Assembly: GCA_929200455.1 (NCBI GenBank)
Contig: CAKMZR010000096.1
Location: 1 to 6,134 of the forward strand
Length of the DNA stretch: 6,134 nt
Origin: an uncultured Alphaproteobacteria bacterium
GTDB taxonomy: Bacteria > Pseudomonadota > Alphaproteobacteria > CAKMZR01
Direction: 5' to 3'
This document shows, in pieces, positions 1 to 5,508 of this stretch (position 1 is its first letter; every line of letters begins with the position of its first letter). A program made the translations under genes and the position numbers. The notes under the pieces are model-generated. The model saw only the letters and a program-made list of their open reading frames with translations, did not search any database and had not been told where the DNA came from.

Positions 1-317
1 AGCCAAGCGGCGGCATTGCTGGTTCCGCCTCCGAGTCCTGCTCCGATGGGGAGAGATTTTTTGACGTGGAGATGTCCCTTTGGGGTGTAATAATTTTTGA
101 GGAAGAGGTTGCGGATGATGTGGAGAGAGTTTTGTTGAGGGTGGACGCGATGTTCTGGTATTCCGGTGGTCTGCCAAGACGGAGCTTTTTTATAGAAGAG
201 GGTATCGCCAAAGGAGGCGAAGACATTGAGGGATGCGATGGGATGGAGGCCGTGGGGGAGGGGAGCCCCGACGTGAAGGAATAGGTTGACCTTGGCAGGA
301 GCGTGGATCGAGAACAT
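1..317 (-). CDS. ispE: 4-diphosphocytidyl-2-C-methyl-D-erythritol kinase, N-terminal part (runs off the left edge)
   Basis: IspE is the cytosolic GHMP-family kinase that phosphorylates the 2-hydroxyl of CDP-methylerythritol with ATP in the MEP isoprenoid pathway. Translating the reverse complement from the ATG at 317-315 gives 105 complete codons beginning MFSIHAPAKVNLFLHV. This is the family's N-terminal signature, and K9 corresponds to the active-site Lys10 of E. coli IspE. The GHMP ATP-binding loop LPIGAGLGGGTSNAAA lies at residues 89-104, just before the edge. The catalytic Asp and the C-terminal domain (family length about 280-300) are outside the window. The usual DGYH substrate motif reads HGLH (residues 22-25), so a Leu replaces the Tyr. 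I chose ATG 317 because family members reach APAK within about 10 residues; an in-frame ATG at 416 would overlap the upstream gene. No clear Shine-Dalgarno is visible. The gene is third in a minus-strand group, 55 bases after the TPR lipoprotein gene. Identity is secure; the start is less so. Confidence 0.93.
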   Translation of the reverse strand, partial: MFSIHAPAKVNLFLHVGAPLPHGLHPIASLNVFASFGDTLFYKKAPSWQTTGIPEHRVHPQQNSLHIIRNLFLKNYYTPKGHLHVKKSLPIGAGLGGGTSNAAAW

Positions 318-372
318 GGGGTGGTCTGAATTGAGGGTCTGGCTGGATGGAGGGACAGGGTGTTGTGGAATT

Positions 373-2145
373 TTATTCTGTGAGTGAATTGGGTTGAGTT
401 TCGGGAGGCAGTCCATTGATGCTTTTGTTGAGGAGTTCGGAAGTGTGGTCTTTGTCTGGAGAGAGTTGGAGAGCGCGTCGCCATTGGTAGAAGGCTTCTT
501 TTTTTCGTCCGATTTTCCAGTAAGAATCGCCGAGGTGGTCATTGACGATGGGGTCGAGAGGTCCGAGTTGGATAGCTTTTTCGAGGTGTTCGACGGCTTT
601 TTTGTATTCTTTGAGTTGGAAGTGTGCCCATCCGACGCTGTCGAGAATGGCGTAGTCGTTTGGGCTGAGGGTGAGGGCTTGTTCGAGCATATTTTTGCCC
701 CGTTTGAGATTGATATTTCTGTCGATCCAGCTGTACCCGAGGTAATTGAGGACTTCGGCTCTATTTGGGTTGAGGTTGAGTGCGAAGATCATGTCTTGTT
801 CTGCAGCGGGCCAACGTCCGAACTGTTCGAATGTCATGCCGCGATAGAAGTAGTAGACCCAGTATTCTTTTTTTGGATTGTGTTTGATGGTGTCGATGAT
901 CTGGTTGTATGTGAGTATGGCGTTGGGATAATCTTTTGCCCGACGGTGTATATCGGCGATGGAAAGGAGGAGATTGATATTGTTGGGTTGTGCGCGGAAG
1001 AGTTTTTTGAGAAGGGAGATGGTTTCATCGATTTGTCCTTCGTCGTGGAGGAGCAAAGCTTTTTGTTCCATGGCGATGAGGAAGTAGGGAGCGTTTTCTG
1101 GAATGGAGTTGATGATTCGGAAAGCGTCTTGATTTCGGTTTGCTTTGACGAGTATTTTTGTTTTTTCGAAGGCGTAGAGGGAGGGAGAGATATGTTCTGC
1201 GGAGTATTGAGCGAGGGCGAGAAGGATTATGGATCTCAGGGGGTATCGGTCTCTATTGATGAGGGCTGCGAAGAATAGGGCTTCTGCGAGGTTGTCGCGG
1301 GGGTTTGAGAAGATATTGGGAAGGATTTTGTTTTGATTTTTGAGTTGATCTGCGGTGCGTTTGAGGAGGGGGTCGTCGAGGAAGGGTGATTCGTTGATGA
1401 GTTTGAGGGCTTCTTTTTGGTTTCCTGCGAGACTTTGGGCGTGAGCCATGAGGAGGGTGAGTCGCGAGGTATTAGAGTTTGAGAGGTTTGTGAGGACGAC
1501 TTGCCATAATTTTAAGGCTTTGAGGAATTGTCCTTGATGTGCGAAGACGAGTCCTTGTTGGAAGAGTTCGGTCGTGATGATAGAGACTTCTTCGAATCGG
1601 GTGATGGAGGTGACATGAAATTTCCGTTGGCTCAGTTGGGAGAGGAAGGATTGATTTTGGGATGTTTTGGGTAGGAGTTGCAGGTTCCAGTAGGAAGAGA
1701 TTCGGTTGAAGAGGAGTTCTGGGTATGGAGCGAGGAGGTCGCTTTTTCGGAATGCGGGTTGATTTTGGGCAAGGGCGTGTACGGAAAGGGTGAGGGTTGT
1801 GAGTTCTGAGGGTGTGGATATGTTTTCGATGGTTTGAGCGATTTTGAGGGCTTGAGGCACTTGGTCGCAAGCGAGGAAGGAGAGTAGGGCTTGTTGGTAG
1901 AGGAAGAGGGGCGTTTCGGGTGAAGATTCTGAGGAGAGTATTTGTTTGAAGATGGAGCAAGCGGTGAGGAAGTCTGAATTTTTGAGGGCATAATTTGCGG
2001 TGAGGATAGCAGAAGAGAGGCCTGTTTTTTGGGGCTGTGCGTAGAGATTGTTTGAGGCAGCGGTCGTGGTTTTTGAGTTGGGAGAGCAGGCTACGAGTAT
2101 GAGTACGAGGGCAAGAGCGGCAACTTGAGTGAATTTGGCGGTCAT
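373..2145 (-). CDS. TPR-repeat lipoprotein, alphaproteobacterial type downstream of ETF-QO
   Basis: This encodes a 590-residue envelope protein of unproven function. The N-terminus is a lipoprotein signal peptide: K4, a hydrophobic stretch at about 8-18, and a lipobox L17-V18-A19-C20, so Cys20 should be lipidated after signal peptidase II cleavage. Residues 21-50 are a Ser/Thr/Asn-rich linker, and 50-350 is a helical region of degenerate repeats. From about 356 to 564 there are five to six recognisable tetratricopeptide repeats. Examples are NYLGYSWIDR at 467-476, LDSVGWAHFQLKEYKKAVEH at 501-520 and NDHLGDSYWKIGRKKEAFYQ at 535-554. The last blocks match the family that commonly sits beside ETF-QO and ispE in Alphaproteobacteria. 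TPRs bind protein partners, so an envelope scaffold or assembly role is likely but is inference. Its ATG follows the ETF-QO stop codon with no spacer, which implies co-transcription and coupled translation. Codon use is strongly C/A-rich. Confidence 0.88.
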   Translation of the reverse strand: MTAKFTQVAALALVLILVACSPNSKTTTAASNNLYAQPQKTGLSSAILTANYALKNSDFLTACSIFKQILSSESSPETPLFLYQQALLSFLACDQVPQALKIAQTIENISTPSELTTLTLSVHALAQNQPAFRKSDLLAPYPELLFNRISSYWNLQLLPKTSQNQSFLSQLSQRKFHVTSITRFEEVSIITTELFQQGLVFAHQGQFLKALKLWQVVLTNLSNSNTSRLTLLMAHAQSLAGNQKEALKLINESPFLDDPLLKRTADQLKNQNKILPNIFSNPRDNLAEALFFAALINRDRYPLRSIILLALAQYSAEHISPSLYAFEKTKILVKANRNQDAFRIINSIPENAPYFLIAMEQKALLLHDEGQIDETISLLKKLFRAQPNNINLLLSIADIHRRAKDYPNAILTYNQIIDTIKHNPKKEYWVYYFYRGMTFEQFGRWPAAEQDMIFALNLNPNRAEVLNYLGYSWIDRNINLKRGKNMLEQALTLSPNDYAILDSVGWAHFQLKEYKKAVEHLEKAIQLGPLDPIVNDHLGDSYWKIGRKKEAFYQWRRALQLSPDKDHTSELLNKSINGLPPETQPNSLTE

Positions 2146-3831
2146 TTACATACTTTCGTAGTTGGGCCCTTCACCTCCTTGAGGGGGAGTCCAAGTAATA
2201 TTTTGGTGAGGGTCTTTGATTTCGCAGGCTTTGCAGTGGAGGCAATTTTGGGCATTGATTTGGAGTTTGGGATTGTTTTCTGAGAGGTCGATAATTTCGT
2301 AGACGCCGGCGGGGCAGAAGAGTTGTTCTGGAGCATCGAAGAGTTTGAGGTTTTGTTGTACGGGGACAGAGTCGTCGGAGAGTTTGAGATGACAAGGTTG
2401 GTCTTGTTCGTGATTTGTCCCGGAGAAGGTGAGGTTGGAAAGTCGGTCGAAACTGACAATTCCGTCTGGTTGAGGGTATTTGATGGGTTTAGACTTGTCT
2501 TTGTGTAAGAGGGTTTTGTGGTCCGGGGTTTTGTGGGCGAGGGTCCAAGGAGCCCGCCCTCTGAGGATGAACGTATCGAGGGCACTGTATGCGACGGCCC
2601 CGAAGAGAGAGAATCGGAAGGAGGGTCTGATATTGCGTGCACGGTAGAGTTCATCCCATAGCCAAGTTTTTTTGAGTCGTGTTTGGAAGTCTGAGAGGGT
2701 GGGGATGGGAGCGTGATGATCTTTGTGTGAGATGAGGGCATCGAAGACGGTTTCTGCGGCGATGATTCCGGACATCATGGAGGTGTGTACGCCTTTTATT
2801 TTGGGGACATTGAGGAATCCGGCGGCATCGCCGATGAGGAGTCCTCCCGGAAAGGCGAGTTCGGGAATGGACTGGAATCCGCCTTCACTGATGGTGCGAG
2901 CCCCGTAGCTGATTCTTCTTCCTCCTTCGAGCATGGGGAGGATGGAGGGGTGGTGTTTGAAACGTTGAAATTCTTTGTAAGGGGAGAGGTGGGGATTTTT
3001 GTAGTCGAGGCCGACAACGAATCCGATGGCCATTTTTTGTTGATTGAGGTGGTACAAGAAGGAACCGCCGTAAGTGGTCTGGTTGAGAGGCCACCCAATG
3101 GTGTGAATAATTTTGCCGGGGGAGGAGATATTCTTGTCGATTTCCCAGAGTTCTTTGATTCCGAGGCCGTAGGTTTGGTGTTGAGCATTTTTTCTGAGAT
3201 TGAATTGGCCCATAATTTTTTGGGCGAGAGAACCGCGGCACCCTTCTGCGATGAGGGTTTGTCGTGCGAGTATGGCGATTCCGGGTTGGAAAGATGTCCC
3301 TTGGTCGCCGTTTTTTTGTCGTCCCATATCGCCGGTGATGACGCCTTTTATGCCTTGATTTTGAGGGTCTGGTATGATGTCGACGGCGGCGAATCCGGGA
3401 AAGATGTCGATTCCCATGCCTTCAGCAATGCCGGCAAGCCAAGCACACACCCGACCAAGGGAGATGATGAAGTTGCCGTGGTTGTTCATTTGAGGGGGCG
3501 TGGGGAGTTTGATGTGGTATTTTTTTGTGAGGAACCAGAAGAGGTCTTCTGTAGCGGGGGCATCAAGAGGCGGATTGCGATCTTTCCAATCTGGCAGGAG
3601 GATGTCGAGACTTTTGGTTTCGAGGACGGCTCCAGAGAGGGTGTGTCGTCCGACTTCGGGAGCTTTTTCCAAGACGCATATGGAGATGTCTTCGCCTCGT
3701 TCTAGGGCACATTGTCGCAGGCGTATGGCAGCAGCGAGGCCTGAGGGTCCGGCCCCGACGATGAGCACATCAAAGGACATGGATTCGTAATGGTCGAGGT
3801 TGAAGGGGGCAGGAGAAGAATTGTCAGACAT
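2146..3831 (-). CDS. Electron transfer flavoprotein-ubiquinone oxidoreductase (ETF-QO)
   Basis: ETF-QO is a membrane-associated FAD and [4Fe-4S] enzyme that takes electrons from reduced ETF (fatty-acid, amino-acid and related dehydrogenases) and reduces ubiquinone. From the ATG at 3831-3829 the protein has 561 residues, the normal family length. The FAD dinucleotide-binding motif is GAGPSGLAAAIRL (26-38), HTLSGAVLE is at 63-71, and the second FAD motif GDAAGF is at 334-339. The C-terminal ferredoxin-like domain has the cluster ligands C506, C530, C533 and C536 (CPAGVYE, then CLHCKAC), and it ends with the typical PPQGGEGPNY block. The reading frame stays open for another 130 codons upstream, but that stretch has no family similarity and runs antisense into the glycosylase gene, so I use the internal Met that gives the usual N-terminus. 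No strong Shine-Dalgarno precedes it. The stop codon abuts the TPR gene's ATG. The gene starts a minus-strand group and diverges from the uracil-DNA glycosylase gene. Confidence 0.96.
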   Translation of the reverse strand: MSDNSSPAPFNLDHYESMSFDVLIVGAGPSGLAAAIRLRQCALERGEDISICVLEKAPEVGRHTLSGAVLETKSLDILLPDWKDRNPPLDAPATEDLFWFLTKKYHIKLPTPPQMNNHGNFIISLGRVCAWLAGIAEGMGIDIFPGFAAVDIIPDPQNQGIKGVITGDMGRQKNGDQGTSFQPGIAILARQTLIAEGCRGSLAQKIMGQFNLRKNAQHQTYGLGIKELWEIDKNISSPGKIIHTIGWPLNQTTYGGSFLYHLNQQKMAIGFVVGLDYKNPHLSPYKEFQRFKHHPSILPMLEGGRRISYGARTISEGGFQSIPELAFPGGLLIGDAAGFLNVPKIKGVHTSMMSGIIAAETVFDALISHKDHHAPIPTLSDFQTRLKKTWLWDELYRARNIRPSFRFSLFGAVAYSALDTFILRGRAPWTLAHKTPDHKTLLHKDKSKPIKYPQPDGIVSFDRLSNLTFSGTNHEQDQPCHLKLSDDSVPVQQNLKLFDAPEQLFCPAGVYEIIDLSENNPKLQINAQNCLHCKACEIKDPHQNITWTPPQGGEGPNYESM

Positions 3832-3875
3832 GAGAGAGCAGGGGTTATGAGGGAAGGTTATAGGTTTAAGTCTTC

Positions 3876-3904
3876 TTGGCACGAGGGGGTGGACGTGATA
3901 GAAT
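3876..3904 (+). promoter_or_regulatory. Predicted sigma70-type promoter reading towards the glycosylase-mreD-mrdA genes
   Basis: TTGGCA (3876-3881) and TAGAAT (3899-3904) each match the -35 and -10 consensus at five of six positions and are separated by exactly 17 bases. Transcription would begin near 3911, leaving a leader of roughly 150 bases before the glycosylase ATG. The long leader is a reason for caution, and a closer promoter could exist. The call is from consensus matching only. Confidence 0.5.
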
Positions 3905-3984
3905 GAGTTGCGGTTTTGGCATGAACGTAAGACACTGCCACGTGACGCAACCTCGATCGGTAAGATGGAGAGTTCCGATGGGAA

Positions 3985-4013
3985 ACTATAACCAAATTTT
4001 CTGTGGAAAACAA
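3985..4013 (-). promoter_or_regulatory. Possible sigma70-type promoter reading towards ETF-QO
   Basis: On the minus strand, TTGTTT (4013-4008) and TATAGT (3990-3985) are spaced by 17 bases. The -10 matches consensus at five of six positions, but the -35 keeps only the TTG. It would give a leader of about 145 bases before the ETF-QO ATG. The TTGTTT element lies inside the possible LexA box at 4006-4020, so a repressor bound there would block it. Confidence 0.35.
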
Positions 4014-4020
4014 ATAGAAC
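4006..4020 (-). promoter_or_regulatory. Possible LexA (SOS) box, alphaproteobacterial direct-repeat type
   Basis: The minus strand reads GTTC-N7-TTTC; the plus strand reads GAAAACAAATAGAAC. Alphaproteobacterial LexA is known to bind GTTC-N7-GTTC, so this matches seven of the eight fixed bases. It lies 38 bases upstream of the glycosylase ATG, a DNA-repair gene, and overlaps the leftward -35 element. One mismatch in a region this long can easily occur by chance, so this is suggestive only. Confidence 0.2.
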
Positions 4021-4058
4021 GGCGTGGAGAAAAAAGATAGAAGAGACGGATAGACGGT

Positions 4059-4979
4059 ATGACAGACGTGGGTTTGGAAAGAGAACGCTATATGAGGGGT
4101 GAAGGAGGGGAGGGGATATCTGATCATTTGTTGTGGCGAGAGTGGCTTGAGGCGATGGGTTCGTATGAGGATGTGAGCGAGAGTGCTTACAACTGGGTTT
4201 GTCCGCACGAAGAGACTTCACTTCGAGATGCGGTCAAGGGAGATGCGGAGGACGTCGGCCAGACGCAGACGTTGCCGTCTGAGGTTCCTCGAGAGGTTTC
4301 GCAAGAGGGTCCTCACGGTGAGGGCGGCTATGACAGTGAGCGTTTGGCCCGTGATGCGGTGCGGTCGTGCAAGACACTTGATGAAGTGTACGAGTCTTTG
4401 AAGGGTTTTAGTCCTGGAGTTCTTGAGGAGTTGCAGGAATGTGCGACGCGTTTGGTGTATAGGGATGGACAAGAATCTCCGGAGGTGTTGGTGATAGGAG
4501 AAGCCCCGGGTCGCGATGAGGATAGGGAAGGTCTTCCTTTTGTGGGTCGGAGCGGTCAGTTATTGGATAAGGTTTTGGGGTCTGTGGGTTTGTCTCGCAC
4601 GCGGAATGTTCTGTTGACGAATGTGGTCTATTGGCGTCCACCGGGTAATAGGAATCCGACGAGGAGTGAGGTGATGGCATGTCGTCCTTTTGTGGAAAAG
4701 ACGATAGAGATAGCACGGCCTCATGTGATTGTATTGACGGGAGCGGTGCCTGCGGGTTCGGTATTGCGGACGCAGGAGGCGGTAGGGAGTTTGCGTGGTA
4801 AGTGGCGAAGTTATGGGTGTGAAGTATCTGGTCGAGAGCATGATGTGCTGGTGACTTTTCACCCGTCTTATCTTTTGCGTTCTCCGCGGATGAAGGGTCA
4901 TGCGTGGCGAGACGTGGTGACGTTGAGGAAGCGTTTGGACGAGAAGGGCTTGCGTTCGGGGGAATCGAGAGATGAGTGA
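4059..4979 (+). CDS. Family-4-type uracil-DNA glycosylase
   Basis: This is a base-excision repair enzyme that removes uracil from DNA, arising from cytosine deamination or dUTP incorporation. It has 306 residues. The first 100 or so are variable and acidic, apart from a conserved-looking LLWREWLEAMG segment at 24-34. The catalytic fold starts near 125. Motif A is GEAPGRDED (147-155), followed by GLPFVGRSGQLLDKVL (158-173), NVVYWRPPGNRNPT (188-201), C208 in ACRPF, and motif B FHPSYLLRSP (267-276). This order is diagnostic of family 4. The cluster cysteines of the thermophilic family members are largely absent: there is no CxxC before motif A (only C128), and W192 replaces the Cys in the NVVxCRPP block. 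The ATG at 4059 has a poor Shine-Dalgarno, and Met12 at 4092 is an alternative start that keeps all recognisable sequence. The 3' end overlaps mreD by 8 bases. Confidence 0.92.
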   Translation: MTDVGLERERYMRGEGGEGISDHLLWREWLEAMGSYEDVSESAYNWVCPHEETSLRDAVKGDAEDVGQTQTLPSEVPREVSQEGPHGEGGYDSERLARDAVRSCKTLDEVYESLKGFSPGVLEELQECATRLVYRDGQESPEVLVIGEAPGRDEDREGLPFVGRSGQLLDKVLGSVGLSRTRNVLLTNVVYWRPPGNRNPTRSEVMACRPFVEKTIEIARPHVIVLTGAVPAGSVLRTQEAVGSLRGKWRSYGCEVSGREHDVLVTFHPSYLLRSPRMKGHAWRDVVTLRKRLDEKGLRSGESRDE

Positions 4980-5508
4980 GAGGCTTCGTCGTTATACGAG
5001 GAAGGTATTGTTGGGCATGAGGGTATGGATTTTTTCTGTGATGCCTATGTTTTTGGTTTTTTTGAGTTTGATGGTGTCGATACAGCCGTTTTGGTCTGAG
5101 ACGTTCCGTCATATATTTTTTCTTTTGCAGTGGATATTTTTGTATTTTTGGTTGTTATACATTCCTCGTTTTGTGCCGATGGTATTGATTTTTGTGTTGG
5201 GAGTGTTGATAGATGTCCTTTATACTTATCCTATAGGTCTTCATGCGATATTTTTGTTATTTTTTGCGTGGGTTTTGAGTTTTTACCGCCGTCGAGAGTG
5301 GGGATGGGTTTGTGATTGGGTGGTATTTTGTGTGGTGATAGTGTTGTATCAGGTGGGTATAGTGTGGGTATTGAAGTGGGATCGGGGATTGGAGTTTGAT
5401 ATGGTTTCTGTGGTATACACGTCTGTTGTTGTGGTCTTATTGTACCCGTTATTTTTGCCGTTTATGGGAAGATTTTTGCGCGAGATAGAGGAAGGAGTGA
5501 AGGTATGA
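4972..5508 (+). CDS. mreD: Rod shape-determining protein MreD
   Basis: MreD is an integral inner-membrane protein of the elongasome, which links MreB and MreC to peptidoglycan synthesis by RodA and PBP2. It has 178 residues, within the family's normal range of about 160-180. It starts with a basic cytoplasmic tail (MSERLRRYTRKVLL), followed by about five to six hydrophobic segments near residues 18-38, 47-64, 67-87, 89-105, 114-135 and 146-166. The segment GVLIDVLYTYPIGLHAI (77-93) is the best-conserved MreD signature (G-x-x-x-D, then P-x-G-x-H). The ATG sits inside the end of the glycosylase gene (ATGAGTGA overlap), with a G-rich stretch about 9 bases upstream as a weak ribosome site. The stop overlaps the mrdA start (ATGA). 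Trp, Val and Phe are very frequent and Leu is mostly TTG, in line with the G/T-rich coding strand. mreB and mreC are not adjacent upstream. Confidence 0.9.
   Translation: MSERLRRYTRKVLLGMRVWIFSVMPMFLVFLSLMVSIQPFWSETFRHIFFLLQWIFLYFWLLYIPRFVPMVLIFVLGVLIDVLYTYPIGLHAIFLLFFAWVLSFYRRREWGWVCDWVVFCVVIVLYQVGIVWVLKWDRGLEFDMVSVVYTSVVVVLLYPLFLPFMGRFLREIEEGVKV
5492..5497 (+). promoter_or_regulatory. Shine-Dalgarno for mrdA at ATG 5505
   Basis: AAGGAG ends 7 bases before ATG 5505, inside the last codons of mreD. It is the clearest ribosome-binding site in the window. It supports the ATG at 5505, which overlaps the mreD stop, as the main mrdA start, although a second start at GTG 5550 also has a GGAG at 5541-5544. 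Confidence 0.6.

Larger units (their letters stand above)
3832..4058. other. Divergent intergenic region between ETF-QO and uracil-DNA glycosylase genes
   Basis: These 227 bases separate two genes transcribed away from each other, so promoters for both should lie here. I see one good rightward and one moderate leftward sigma70-like promoter, and a near match to the alphaproteobacterial SOS box; these are listed separately. The part around 3983-4017 is A/T-richer than its surroundings. I find no tRNA, no strong hairpin followed by a T run, and no riboswitch that I recognise. The right edge depends on the glycosylase start, which could instead be at 4092. Confidence 0.7.

Noticed and set aside
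66..284. Small plus-strand ORF of 72 codons
   Set aside because: It lies antisense within ispE, whose minus-strand translation carries the family's signature motifs.
318..416. In-frame upstream ATG (416) that would add 33 residues to IspE and overlap the TPR gene
   Set aside because: The added segment is Pro/Gln/Ser/Asn-rich and unlike IspE N-termini, and there is no Shine-Dalgarno before it. It stays a minor possibility because ATG 317 also lacks a good one.
394..1278. Long plus-strand ORF (294 codons) opposite the TPR lipoprotein gene
   Set aside because: It is antisense to recognisable TPR sequence, its product is an Asp/Glu/Phe/Val-rich string with no family motif, and the C-rich coding strand of the true gene removes stop codons from this frame.
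2785..3705. Long plus-strand ORF (306 codons) opposite ETF-QO
   Set aside because: It lies wholly inside the unambiguous ETF-QO gene, has no motifs, and shows the same acidic low-complexity composition as the other antisense frames.
4096..4115. Three GGGG tracts near the start of the glycosylase gene
   Set aside because: There are only three tracts of three or more G within loop range, so it does not meet the four-tract quadruplex rule; it is better explained by the general G richness.
3832..4221. 130-codon N-terminal extension of ETF-QO in the open frame
   Set aside because: It would make the enzyme 691 residues instead of about 560, has no family similarity, spans the divergent promoter region and overlaps the glycosylase gene antisense.
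4408..5112. Minus-strand ORF of 234 codons across the glycosylase and mreD
   Set aside because: It is antisense to two recognised genes, and its product is Pro/Ser/His/Thr-rich with no domain, as expected from the complement of G/T-rich coding sequence.
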